This document shows, piece after piece, positions 44,599 to 54,850 of a DNA stretch of 64,000 nucleotides (position 1 is the first letter of the stretch; every line of letters begins with the position of its first letter). The translations under genes and the position numbers were made by a program. A model generated the notes under the pieces. The model saw only the letters and a list, made by a program, of their open reading frames with translations, was not told the origin of the DNA and did not search any database. The DNA comes from Chrysemys picta bellii. Its lineage: Eukaryota > Chordata > Testudines > Emydidae. The stretch spans positions 1-64,000 of the forward strand of contig NW_027053006.1 in NCBI RefSeq assembly GCF_011386835.1, read 5' to 3'.

Positions 44599-45646
44599 TA
44601 AATTCTAGAAAATGCTCTCTGACGGTCACCATTGCAGGGACATTTTCACTAGGTTCTGTTGTTGTTACAACATGCACCATTAAAGTCAGTTGATCCATAT
44701 GGCTGATGTCAGGTGTGCAGTCCAGAATAACAGAGTAATGTCTTGCTGACTTCAGATTTGCCACAATCTTCTGTTTGACTTTTGTTGCCAGTAACAGTAT
44801 GATGTCATTTTGAATTGTTTTTCCGAGGTCGTGGGGTGTGTCCATTTCTTGGGTGGTGACTCTTCTTAGATGCTCCTGGAGTACAGCATCAACCTCAGCC
44901 ATCAGCTCCACAATTTTAAGGAAGTTTCCATTGTTTGGCACATGCAGCTGATCTGAAGGGCCACACAGTGCTAGGTTTTGGGTAGCAAGCATTCTCACAA
45001 TGGCAACGAGCCTTTTCAGAACATTTTGCCAGTGAAGAGACTCTGAAGCAATCTTCTCTTGATGCTGATCATCTGTGGTGGTCTTTAACCTTATTCTCAT
45101 CTCAAGCTCTTTCCACCTATGGAATGCTCTCTGGTGATTTGCTGCCTTCTCATGGCATGCCAGATTTCTAGCCAGATTTTTCCAGTCCTTTGTTCCTGTA
45201 GAACCCAATGTGGCTGGAACATTAGACTGGAAGGGTTTGCAACAAAAACAGGATGCAGCATTCTAGGTTTTTGAGTACATAAGCCATGGCCTCTTCACTT
45301 TGTCACCATTGGGGATTTCATACCAGTAATGTGTTGGATGGAAGCTACTATTTTCATTGTCTTTGAGGAACATGAAGTTTTTCACTTGCTGTGGCCCATG
45401 CAATACAAGGAAGTCCCTCGGGCTACTGCTCAAATGGGTCCACAGTCCTGGATCATCTACATTTAACGAACTAATCTCAGCAGCAGCTGTTTCTTGCACC
45501 TCCACCACACTCTTCTCTGATCTACACTTTTCTTCAGGAATGTGCATGGTTACACCCATTTGAGATGGAGATATGGATGCTGCAGTAGCTGCCAGGTCAC
45601 CTGCACTCTGACTAACTGGAAAATCAGGCATCTTCTCACCACTCAC
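44599..45646 (-). pseudogene. hAT transposase (ZMYM1/TTF-type family), truncated
   Basis: The minus-strand frame carries the TTF-like zinc-binding part (FHPTHYWYEIPNGDKVKRPW, LMYSKT, then CFCC) at 45646-45210. The 44599-45208 frame follows, with GTKDWKNLARNLACHEKAAN, SESLHWQNVLKRLVAIVRML, KIVANLKSARHYSVILDCTP and VTVREHFLEFID. This is the N-terminal and early catalytic region of hAT transposases of the zinc-finger MYM-type 1-like group. A TAG stop interrupts the frame at 45263-45265. At 44598 the frame runs into an unrelated repeat, so the rest of the catalytic core and the dimerisation domain are gone. Inactive. Confidence 0.88.
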
Positions 45647-45737
45647 ATCCTCACTGGGGCTGGAAGGTTCACCATGAACATTTGTGTCTATGTATCTCAG
45701 GAGAGCTCCTTCCTGCTTAGATAGAAAAGCTTCTTTT

Positions 45738-46290
45738 GCTGGAACATTAGATTGGAAGAGTTTTCAAGAAAAACAGTATGCATCATTCTGGGTTTTTGAG
45801 TACATAGAAAGCCCTCTTCACTTTGTCACCATTGGAAATTTCACACCAGTAATGTGTTGGATAGAAGCTTCTATTTTCATTGTCTTTGGGGAACGTGAAG
45901 TTTTTCACTTGCTGTGGCCCATGCAGTACAAGGAAGTCCCTCAGGCTACTGCTGAAGTGGGTCCACAGTCCTGGATCATCTAGACTTAAGGAATTAAATT
46001 CAGCAGCAGCTGTTTCTTGCACCTCCACCACACTCTTCTCTGATCTACACTTTTCTTCAGGAATGTGCGTGGTTACGATATGGATGCTGCAGTAGCTGCC
46101 AGGTCACCTTCACTCTGACTAACTGGACGATCAGGCATCTCCTCACCACTCACATCCTCACTGGGACTGGAAGGCTCACCGTGAACATTTGTGTCTGTGT
46201 ATCTCAGGAGAGCTCCTTCCTGCTTAGATAGAAAAACTTCTTTTGCTTTCTTTCTTTTTCTGAATGCTGCCCCAGAGGGGCGTTTTCTTC
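45738..46290 (-). pseudogene. Tandem duplicate of the hAT transposase N-terminal segment
   Basis: Repeats the block 45213-45730 at an offset of about 525 bp at one end and 506 bp at the other (GCTGGAACATTAGA at 45213 and 45738; GAGAGCTCCTTCCTGCTTAG at 45701 and 46207). The encoded peptide HGPQQVKNFTFPKDNENRSF is nearly the same as in the downstream copy. A short deletion removed about 20 bp near 46080. Further upstream (about 46230-46290) lies the protein's probable N-terminus, rich in K and R (RKRKKAKEV in one frame). Confidence 0.8.
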
Positions 46291-46329
46291 TTTCACTAGG
46301 AAGGCTGTTCTATGCCAGCTATAGTGGCT

Positions 46330-46691
46330 CTCAACACTCAGTTGAAGGGGACAAATAAGCAGACTGGTAGCAGAGTCTTTTTTAGGGGCTGATTGTCGAA
46401 AGAGAGGCGTAGTAGAGTCCCACATTTCTTCTTCCCCAAAAAGGCCTGCGCACCTGTGGGACACGCATGTTTGCTCATAAACTCTTAGGACCGGTTTTTA
46501 GAACTGAACGCAGAGAGAGCCACTAATTCTGGTTCCAACAATGTGTAAAAACTGGTGAAGGCAACTTTCAACCAAGGCTGTAGGTCTATAGGGCAGTCAT
46601 AGTCCCGGTGCAGAGGTAACGATTCCCTATTTCTTTCAAAGGTATCCATATAATCCGGGCATTTATGAGGAATGCCGGGTGTTTGAGTCAA
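46330..46691 (-). pseudogene. Ty3/gypsy retrotransposon pol remnant
   Basis: The frame 46485-46691 reads LPLHRDYDCPIDLQPW and TFERNRES, the conserved junction before the reverse transcriptase of vertebrate gypsy elements (LPPHRxYDCPIDLxPG). After a stop, other frames show GAQAFLGKKKCGTLR followed by LKKTLLPVCLFPST. These line up with the family's GAPVFFVKKKDGTLR and LNKITVKNRYPLPLI. Only about 120 codons of pol survive. Confidence 0.75.
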
Positions 46692-46832
46692 GAATGGTGG
46701 AGTAGGTCCAGGGGCGGAGGCTGGTTAAAGGAACTCCAACATTTTCAGTCCTTTCCATTGCACAATTCCAGTAGGGGCAGCATCGGGCCAGGCTCATGTA
46801 GTGAGGTCATTGTTCACACCTGCTGTGGTGTG

Positions 46833-47793
46833 AGTAGTATAAAGGCCCTACCGTAAATGAAACCATAAATTCGCCCCTTGACCCCTTGGTCGTCCCGTCC
46901 CCCCCCCCCCGTCACCAGAAGTCCCACCCATGGGGGTATTACTGCCGGGGTCAATGTGCCACCTGACCAGAAGCAAGGTGGGTCATGTGACCCCTCTATG
47001 AACTCCCCCCACCACCCTCTACCAATCAGGAGTGGTTTCGTCCCGAAAGGACCGCCCCGAGAGGAGATTTTGACCAATCAGAGTGACTTCCAGGTGGGGT
47101 GACCCCTCCAGAAGTGAGTCGTGTGACCCTACTAAGAACTCCTCCCAAGGGCCTCCACCAATCAGAATGCAGCACCATTACCCCATAAGTCCCAGCGCCA
47201 GACAAAGGAGGCGGCCATCTCTTACCAAGGACACGTGTTTTTGAAATCGCGGAAAGGCTGCTGAGAGGAAACATGGACTCCTTCACTACCCCCGTGAGAA
47301 CTTCGGATTTTGTTTTAGCCCCAAGCACCTTTGTCCATCCGTGGAGAAAACGCTACATCAGCGACAGTTCCGAGGAGGAGGAGGGAGCGACCGAGGGGAG
47401 CCCTTTGGCCCAGCCGTTGCTGGATACGCCGGAACCTGACCCCGAAACCCTCGTGAGACACCCCGATGAGCGTGACGGTCTCTCTTTGTCCACCCCCTCA
47501 GAGGTGGAAGGCGATTGCAGCTCGGGGGAGTCACCGGCGGACAAGGCAAACGGAAAAGACTGCGCTCAGGTAAATGAATGATTAAGAAGCGGCAGTCGAG
47601 GAGGGGTGGGTAATGGGGTAGGAACCGGAGCAGTGGGGGTACTTACACGGTTTCTTTTCTGAAAATTTCTCAACAGCTCGACGATGCCTTTCTAGAGGAC
47701 CTGCAGGCCCTGGACAGCGTTGCATCAAGCAGCGAAGATGAACCGGGCCCACCATGTTTTTGCTCAACGCCGATACAAGTTGTTGAAGAGGAC
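46833..47793 (+). repeat. Polinton left terminal inverted repeat
   Basis: Matches the inverse of 55944-56111 plus 54042-54850. Identity ends at GTTGTTGAAGAGGAC (47793), where the right copy diverges. It contains the promoter and exon 1 of the TIR gene and part of exon 2. Confidence 0.9.
47022..47164 (+). promoter_or_regulatory. Triple CCAAT-box promoter in the TIR
   Basis: CCAATCA occurs at 47022-47028, 47074-47080 and 47158-47164, all in one orientation and 109-251 bp upstream of the ATG at 47273. The first and third lie in a repeated unit (GTGACCC..CTA..GAACTCC). Inverse copies (TGATTGG or TCTGATTGG) are kept in the right TIR, so the promoter is present at both ends. NF-Y type activation is inferred. 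No clear TATA box is seen here. Confidence 0.6.
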
Positions 47794-48362
47794 TCTGTGG
47801 ATGATGGCTATGAGGAGTTTAGGAGGTGGCTTGGCATAGAACTAACTGAGCCAGTGCCACGTCGTGAGCGTAAAAAAGTCATCCGGGCTATTGTACGCGT
47901 TGCTGTTTATGCTATCCTTAAACACTGCCTTAGGGGAAAGCTTTCTGAAGATTGTGAGGGCTGTGTCATAGATGCGCCAGGCCAAAGGCACCATGACTGT
48001 GTGACTTGGACTTCAGTGGATATAAACTGCAAGCTCCGGGGCCTGTGTGCTGAGCTGTGTTTGGAAGCTTATTAAACACTGTTATTGCCATAGGTTCTGC
48101 TATGCAACGTCTGTGCCTAACCCAAGAACATTTAGCGCAAGGGGTGACCTTGATAAATGCTGTGCAATTCAGTGCAGACCCTGACCGTGTTCTAAAGAAT
48201 ATGACCAAACCGGAAGATGCCTGCTTACAGCGTTATATTGACCATCTAGTCCGCACAAAGAGTTCCAGAACCCTGCTTAAGAAAAAAACTATTGGTAAGA
48301 AATCTAAAAGGATTAAGTTAGAGAATGGTGAGGGGACAAACATGCGATATAAAACTTGGTAG
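47273..48362 (+). pseudogene. Spliced Polinton gene starting inside the TIR; Cys/His-rich product
   Basis: Exon 1 is 47273-47569 (99 codons, ends CAG|GTAAAT). Exon 2 starts at 47677 after TTTCTCAACAG, in phase. The first part is acidic and serine-rich (YISDSSEEEEG). Exon 2 encodes RRERKKVIRAIVRVAVYAIL and then a probable zinc-binding CEGCVIDAPGQRHHDC. The frame stops at 48075, but an overlapping frame (48057-48362) clearly continues the protein (QEHLAQGVTLINAVQFSADP, RYIDHLVRT, basic tail KKKTIGKKSKRIKL). One frameshift near 48070 therefore breaks the gene. An AATAAA near 48498 followed by a TG-rich run is a good poly(A) site. Function unknown; the terminal position and basic/zinc-like layout suggest a regulatory DNA-binding protein. 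Confidence 0.7.
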
Positions 48363-48675
48363 CTGTAAATTTTTGAAAAGAGGGTTTGTGACTATCTGTG
48401 TTTTGTTAGAAGGCCTTTGGCCTTTAAGTGAGCTAAAAGGTTTTAATGAAGCAGTTTGGTTTGTTTTCAAGGAGCTGTAAGTTTTTTAAATACAAAAATA
48501 AATTGTTTGTGAGAATTAGCTCTTGTGTTTTTGTGTGTGTATAGCAAAAAGCTGAAATGTATGTTGTGGTGGGAGGGGGAAAAAATCCTAAAAATGTGCT
48601 TACAATAAAACAAACAAGTCTAGTTCAGACAATAGAGTTAATATGGAGATATACCTATCTTATAGAACTGCCTTT

Positions 48676-48790
48676 ACTAGCAGGACCAAATATTGATTTT
48701 GCCCCAGATTCCTAAGTAGCCCTCTCAAGACTTAAACTCACAAGCCTGAGCTTAGCAGGCCAATGCTTAAACCACAGAGCTATCCTTAGT
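48676..48790 (-). mobile_element. tRNA-derived SINE head fragment
   Basis: On the minus strand: GGATAGCTCTGTGGTTTAAG (A box side), then CTTGTGAGTTTAAGTCTTGA (B box side) and GGGGCAAAATC. A diverged copy of the 9416-9600 SINE without its CR1-like tail, sitting inside the Polinton. Confidence 0.7.
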
Positions 48791-48978
48791 CTGTTGAACT
48801 AAATGGGTTTAACCACACGCACCCCTCACTGAATAGCCAGGGTGACTGCAATTACTTACCCTCGTTGCTATAGGGTTACATTTGATGGGAGTGCACCCAT
48901 AGTAAGGAGTGGGTGGGGGTGGATGGTGAGTTCTGCTTAATATGAAATGAAATTAAACCTCAGGAATTCACAGATGCT

Positions 48979-49064
48979 ATTGGACAGTTTAAATATAACC
49001 CCTGGGGTTGGTGGAACGCTATTGCACAGTTTAAATATGGCCCAGGAGTTGGTTGAATGCTATG
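48979..49064 (+). repeat. 43-bp tandem duplication
   Basis: Two adjacent units contain CAGTTTAAATAT and GGTTG(G)(T)GAA(T/C)GCTAT and differ at several positions. Located upstream of the TATA-driven gene. Confidence 0.75.
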
Positions 49065-49372
49065 AGACATTCTTTCTAGGCAACAACCCCACCCCCCAAA
49101 CTTTAAGCATGAAAGAAACATGTTTTAAAAAACCACCAACCCCCAAGACATTCATTAATATCTGCAAAGGGCCCCCACTTGGAAATGGGTACTGTTTAAT
49201 ACTGTAAGAAAGCCACAAATGTATTTTAACTTAAAGCGGGGGGGAAGCCCTGTTGTGCAGACAAAACGGTTTCACTACCCCAGATCACAAAAGGGAATGC
49301 TATGGGAGGGGTGATTAAATTAACCTGTTAGCAACTGTGTTGAAGTCTGTTTGAAACAATGGGCTAAGATGG

Positions 49373-51056
49373 TATAAAAACCTCAGGTATGCTGGAGCTT
49401 GTTCTTTTCAACAGAAAACTTTCTTGAATAGCTGCTGGACTGCAAAAAGAGGTAAGACTTGCTGTTTTTAACTCTGAAACTATATATTATATAATGCCAC
49501 TCTTTGCCCATGCTGTCTTAATAAATAATGGTGCCTATGTTTATTGCAGTGTGATCTGTTTAGCATGGAACCAGTAACTTTAAACTGCATTTCACCACCA
49601 GGCCAGGGTAAAAACCATTTTAACTATAGTTGTGCTTAATACTGTTGAATTAAAGGGGAAAAAAGTATTCCACAGGCTGTATAGGGATTAGGGTAATACT
49701 AAGTAACATTTTTCCTTGTTCTTGAACCTGAAGGCCCAAACACACATGAGGGGGAACAGAACAAGCATGTGCCTGCAACACTTTATCCCATAGTGAAAGG
49801 TAACTTTATTTATTTATTTTTTTTGCAACAGGCTTTTAAATGCATGTGGGTTTTTGAAAAGTGTCTGGCTGCAAACTTGGTTTGGTGTGTTTTATAAAGC
49901 TGCTGTTTTGTGTGTGTGTGTGAGGGGCCTGTGCAAGGCATAGGTTTGGGTTTTTTTTTTTTTTTTAAAGTACTTGGTTTGTTTCAAACTAACACGGTTT
50001 TTTTTACTGTGCATAATGTGATGGGTTTTTAAAAATGGGGTTTGAGGCACTTGGGGAGAGGGAATGCTACTCACTAACCCAAACACACATGGCTCGGGGG
50101 GGGACACAACAACCATGTGGCTTTTAAATGCATGTGGGTTTTTTGATAAGTATTTGGTTGCAAACTGTGGGTTTTAAACTGGTGGTATGTGTGTTTCAAA
50201 CTAACAAGGGTTTCTGTGCCAAATGGATTTTAAAAGCAGTTTTGGTTTTTATCCTGCAAAATGAGATGTATTTAAAAAATCTGTGTTTGTTGTACAGCCT
50301 GAAATGGATTATTTTATTGGAAAGCTATGACTTTTTAAATAGAAAAACACCCTAATGAAGTAAGTGTGTGTGTGTGTATGTGTGTAATATGTATATGTAT
50401 GTTTACAAGACGGTTTCATGTGTTTTATAATAATGTTGTTGTTTGCTCCACAGTACAGTCAAAACATGAGATCCTTAGACCAGAGGGAAAACAAGGTGAA
50501 AAGAAAAAGGAAAGACAGCTGAAAAGGAAAATTCACCAGCATCAGTCACTGATGGATGGATGAAGCCCGGTAAATATATTTTGCTTATTGGTTTGGTTGT
50601 TCTATGAGGTTTTGTATTTTAAGTAAATACATAGGTGTGGGTGAGAAATGGCAAAGTTCAGTTTTGTAAAATGTTGTTGTTGTTGTTTTCCCCCTCATAG
50701 GCCTGGGCAACTCTTCTGACAATGCAGTAGTCAGAGCTACAAGGACATCTCCTCCAGAACTGCGAACGAACCAGGAATCTGCTTTGAGACCTTTAACAAT
50801 GCAAAACAGCATAGGAGTGCAGCTGAAGCATGCGGGCGGTCCAAATTTTATATATGTCAAACCCAAGGACAAAACAAAACAACCATGCCACCACAACTCC
50901 AGTTCCTCAGTGGCCACTACCACACCAAGCCCTGAGGAAACTGTGAGCGAAAACACCCACATTCACAAACCCAGAGCACGCACTCTAGGGGTTCTGAATG
51001 TGCGCAAACCCGGAGCATGCGCTCTAGGGGTTGTGAATAAAAAAACCAAGAACTGA
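49373..51056 (+). CDS. Unrecognised TATA-driven multi-exon Polinton gene
   Basis: A TATAAAA box lies at 49373-49379. Proposed exons: a leader ending at 49451 (GAG|GTAAGAC), 49550-49607 with ATG at 49565, 49734-49799, 50454-50569, and 50701-51056. Acceptors are TTTATTGCAG, CCTGAAG (weak), GCTCCACAG and CCCCTCATAG. Phases agree through exon 4, where the frame ends at a TGA (50561-50563) after 72 codons and a lysine-rich stretch. Exon 5 is open in another frame (50784-51056: GVQLKHAGGPNFIYVKPKD), so a lesion or alternative splicing separates them. I do not recognise the product. Introns contain a roughly 320-bp diverged duplication that includes a copy of exon 3. Confidence 0.5.
49734..50200 (+). 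repeat. Diverged tandem duplication carrying an exon copy
   Basis: CCCAAACACACATGAGGGGG, CTTTTAAATGCATGTGGGTT and GGCTGCAAACTTGG in the first unit recur near 50080-50180 as CCCAAACACACATGGCTCGG, CTTTTAAATGCATGTGGGTT and GGTTGCAAACTGTGG. The second unit lacks the exon's splice donor. Confidence 0.65.
50963..51040 (+). repeat. 38-bp tandem duplication in the last exon
   Basis: Two units of CAAACCCAGAGCACGCACTC and TAGGGGTTCTGAATG type, encoding KPRARTLGVLN then KPGACALGVVN. Confidence 0.8.
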
Positions 51057-51329
51057 CAAACCATTTTCCCAAAACCATAAGCTCGTCAGAGCTCCCCCAT
51101 ATTCTAGTATTTGGGGAGGGTTTGATGCTTCCCTCAGAAAAGTGATGGAGGCTGTATCCTCGGGTAGCCTAAAAACAGGATCTTAGAAAGAAATGGGGAA
51201 AAATATGATGGTTTGTTCAGTACCATGCTGAAAAACATGAGGGCTGGAAAGGGTGGCTCTGAGCAGGCATGACTAGTCGAGAAAAGGGGCCTGGGTAAAA
51301 GGGGCACCCTCCAGGGTACACATCAGCTC

Positions 51330-54012
51330 ATGTGTAAACAAAAGAGGGGACAGCGCTTGGGGGATAAACAGATGGCTGCCAAAAAGTTCCAGGCCTGGGT
51401 TGTTGTAAAAATTTTAAAAAGGGCTAAAGAGGTAATGAGGGAAAAAAAACAAAAACAAAAAGAGATGCCCCCGACTGGAGGCTCTCAAACTGGCTTATCT
51501 GAAAATGGGGAGGCGGAATCAGACTCTGGTTTAGCAAATTCCCCAGAGGGCTCTCTAGATGGGTCCCGTTCTACTCCCAATGACCCTCATGGAGGCGCCT
51601 CAGAGTCTGACTCTCAAATAGCATCTGATGTAGAAGATGCTGCTAATGATCCCGTAGAGGAACCCCCAAGTAACCCCGAAAATGCCGAGGTGTATATGGA
51701 GAGACTCAGAAATTGGCAACGTGAATTATCCAGATTTGGGGGGTCGGTGTATTGTGAGGAATTTCGTTTTGTCAATCTTGAGCAAATAAATTTCAGCTCA
51801 GCAAGTTGTTGAAGCCATACACCGGGGAATACAGTTAGTGCTCGATGACATTAATGGTAGAGTAGGCCCTGATGATTATGTTCAGTTACGTTTAGAGAGC
51901 CGTAATTTAACTAACTCTGTTTTTGGTCAAAAGAACTAGGGCTGAGCTGTCTGCTGAGGATTTCTTAAATCAGACCTCAAAGCTGCTACAGAGCAATAGA
52001 GAGTTGCATGTCGATGGGACATTGCGCCTCATTGTGACAGCTGTAAAAAACGGGTGGGGGGTGGGGGCACTTGTAGAGTTTTAAATTCTATCCTTAATAG
52101 TCAAATTATTCATAAAAAGAGACCATGTTTAGTAGACCTGACTTACACCGGTACCAATTTGTGTTTTGTGGGTGGGCTTTTGGCCGAAATGTCCAATGGT
52201 AAACCTATGGACGCGGAATTTTTAGCGGAGGCGAGAAAGTTACATGAGAAACTGAGGTGGTCAGATCAAAAAAAGGTTATGCTCAGCGACGTAGCAAAGT
52301 TTGAACAGCATTTAGGAGTTAACATACAGGTGGTGCTGTATACGGCAAAAGGCGGCTGGGGCTTTTTTAAAACGGGGCACAGTGTACCCCAAGACTTATT
52401 TTATCCTGTTGCACGATGAGCATTACTATGGGGTTCTGGATGTAAAAAAGTTGTTCAGAGCGAAAAATTATTGTGAGTTTTGCCACACGGTGTACAGCCA
52501 TGACCACTCTTGCAGGTATCGTTGCCGCCTCTGGTTGAGCATAACGTGCTCAGACAGCATGGTCGTGCAGCAGCGGTGTCCTAGCTGTAGACTGTATTGT
52601 CGGTCCAAAGAGTGTTTAGACAGACATATCGACTGTGCATCAAAAAACCAAGTTGAATGCCTGTCTAAAACTTTGTGTGAGAAGTGTCAGTCTTACGTGG
52701 ACAAGCGGCATAGGTGTAAAGGGAGATGGTGTAAGCAGTGTCAGGGTTTGATCGTTGGTGATGTAGAAGGTCACCTCTGTTTTATGGACAGCCTTAGAAA
52801 GCCCCAATCTTCAGAAAAATATATATATATTTTTTATGATTTCGACTGCACGCAGGAGACTGGGTTGCACACTCCCAATTAAGTTTTTGCTATGTCCCTA
52901 AAGCCAGAAAAATCCTGGGAATTTAAGGGCGATGAGCATCTTTCTGTGTTTAAGACCTTTATTGGCAAAGAGTTTCGGGACTACACGTTCCTAGCACACA
53001 ATTCTAAAGGTTATGATGCGTACTTTGTTGTTAGACAGTTTCCCAAGGAAAAGATGGGCCTAGAACTGATCACTCAGGGTAGTAAACTAACGTGCGTGGA
53101 AGTTAAGGCCCTGGGCATTCGTTTTATAGACTCTTTAAACTTCTTGCCCATGAAGCTTAGCAAGCTACCACAGGCGATGGAGGTTTGAAGGGTGCAAAAG
53201 GTATTTTCCACACTTTCTTAACACGTTAGAAAATCAAAATTACGTGGGGCCTATGCCCGGTATGGAGCACTGTGGTGTAGAAAGCATGATGCCCAGAGAA
53301 AAAGCAGAGTTTCTCGACTGGTATCGGGACCACAGCTCTGAGGCGTTTGATTTGCAGAAAGAGCTCGCATATTACTGTCAGCAGGATGTGAAAATTTTGA
53401 GACAGGCCTGTATCCTATACAGAAAAGAGATTATGAAAATGACGGAGAAGGGAGATGTAATAGAGAAAGAACCTGGTAAACTCACTGAGATAAAACTGTA
53501 TAGATCCATTCTGGTACATAACACTGGCATCTGTCTGCATGCCTATGTACAGGTTTGTTTTTTGGAGCCTAACACGGTAGCTCTTCTCCCTCCGGACAAC
53601 TATCACAGGCAGAAAAGAGATATTTGACCCCATCTAGTTAGTGGCTGTTGTATATCTCACAAAGAAAATATACAAATACGGCACGCTTTACAGGGTCGGG
53701 AACTACAGGTAGGCCCCTACTTTTTAGACAGTTATGCTGCTGTAGATGGGGTACACACAGCCTTTGAGTTTAACGGGTGTTTTTTTCTACGGCTGTGTCA
53801 CCTGTTATTGTGAAAAAGCACAAAATCCTATGACGGGGACATCTTTTGGGTTTCTTTCTTACAAGACACCACTCAAGACCGACTATCTGAAACTACTTGG
53901 TTTTGCAATGAGGACTCTTTGGGAGCACGAGTGGGAGGTGATGAAAGAAACAGACAGGGAGCTTGCAGACTTTTTAAACCGAGCCCAGTTACCCCAGCCT
54001 CTCGTGCCTAGC
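51330..54012 (+). pseudogene. Protein-primed DNA polymerase B (Polinton/adintovirus PolB), broken
   Basis: Frames 51330-51812, 52054-52419, 52382-52882, 52892-53188, 53244-53627 and 53746-54012 are successive parts of one PolB. After an acidic N-terminal region comes a cysteine-rich domain with several CxxC pairs (about 52470-52790). The 3'-5' exonuclease follows: motif I as YDFDCTQ (52835-52855; the usual second acidic residue, Glu, is Asp), motif II as AHNSKGYDAYF (about 52998-53030), FIDSLNFLPMKLSKLP, and motif III as YYCQQDVKILR (about 53371-53403). The copy ends in the early palm region at the right TIR. The catalytic SLYP and DTD motifs are absent. At least seven frameshifts or stops. 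It would have copied the element's DNA using a terminal protein primer. Confidence 0.9.
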
Positions 54013-54041
54013 ATGCTCTTTTTAGGGGGAGGACAAACGCT

Positions 54042-54564
54042 GTCCTCTTCAACAACTTGTATTGGTGTTGAGCAAAAACATGGTGGGCCCGGTTCATCTT
54101 CACTGCTTGATGCAACGCTGTCCGGGGCCTGCGGGTCCTCTAAAAAAGCATCGTCGACCTGTTGAGAGATTTTCAGAAAAAAACCCGTGTAAGCACCCCT
54201 ACTACTTGTTTTTTAATTTACGCAACCCCCGCTTCCTACCCCATTACCCACCCCTCCTTGACCGCCGCTTCTTAATCATTCCTTTTACCTGAGCTCCGTC
54301 TTTTCCCTTCGCTTTGTCCGCCGGTGCCTCCCCCAAGCTGCCATCGCCTTCCACGTCTGAGGGGGTAGACAAAGAGAGGCTGTCATGCTCATCGGGGTGC
54401 TTCACGAGGGTTGCGGGGTCAGGTTACGACTTATCCATCAACAGCTGGGTCAAAGGGTCCTCCTCGGAACTGTCGCTGATGTAGCGCTTTCTCCACACAA
54501 GTCCAAAGATGCTCGGGGCTAAAACAAAGTCCGAAGTTCTCACGGTGGTGGTGAAGGAGTCCAT
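54042..54564 (-). pseudogene. Right-TIR copy of the spliced TIR gene
   Basis: Inverse copy of 47273-47793, with ATG at 54564. A TAA stop lies at 54424-54426 where the left copy has a GAA codon, and about 27 bp of the acidic stretch is deleted. Exon 2 coding stops at the TIR edge (54042). The two TIRs have therefore diverged and no longer convert each other. Confidence 0.8.
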
Positions 54565-54850
54565 GTTTCCTCTCAGCAGCCTTTCCACGATTTCGAAAAC
54601 ACGTGTCCTTGGTAAGAGATGGCCGCCTCCTCTATCTCGCCCTGGGACTCATGGAGCAATGGTGCTGCAGTCTGATTGGCGGAGGTCCTTGGGAGGAGTA
54701 CTTAGTGGGGTCACACGACTCACTTCCGGAGGGGTCACCCCAACCTGGAAGTCACCCTGATTGGTCAAAAGCTCCTCTCAGGGAGGTCCTGTCGGGACGA
54801 AACCCCTCTTGATTGGTAGAGGGTGGGGGGAGGAGTTCCTAGAGGGGTCA
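54042..54850 (-). repeat. Polinton right TIR, inner part
   Basis: Inverse of about 46990-47793. It keeps three ATTGG (inverse CCAAT) boxes. Interrupted at 54850 by the LTR insertion; the outer part continues at 55944-56111. Confidence 0.9.

Noticed and set aside
47677..48075. LxCxE (retinoblastoma-binding) motif in the TIR gene, as in some small DNA viruses
   Set aside because: Cysteines are present in CAELC and EDCEGC, but none fits the L-x-C-x-E spacing.
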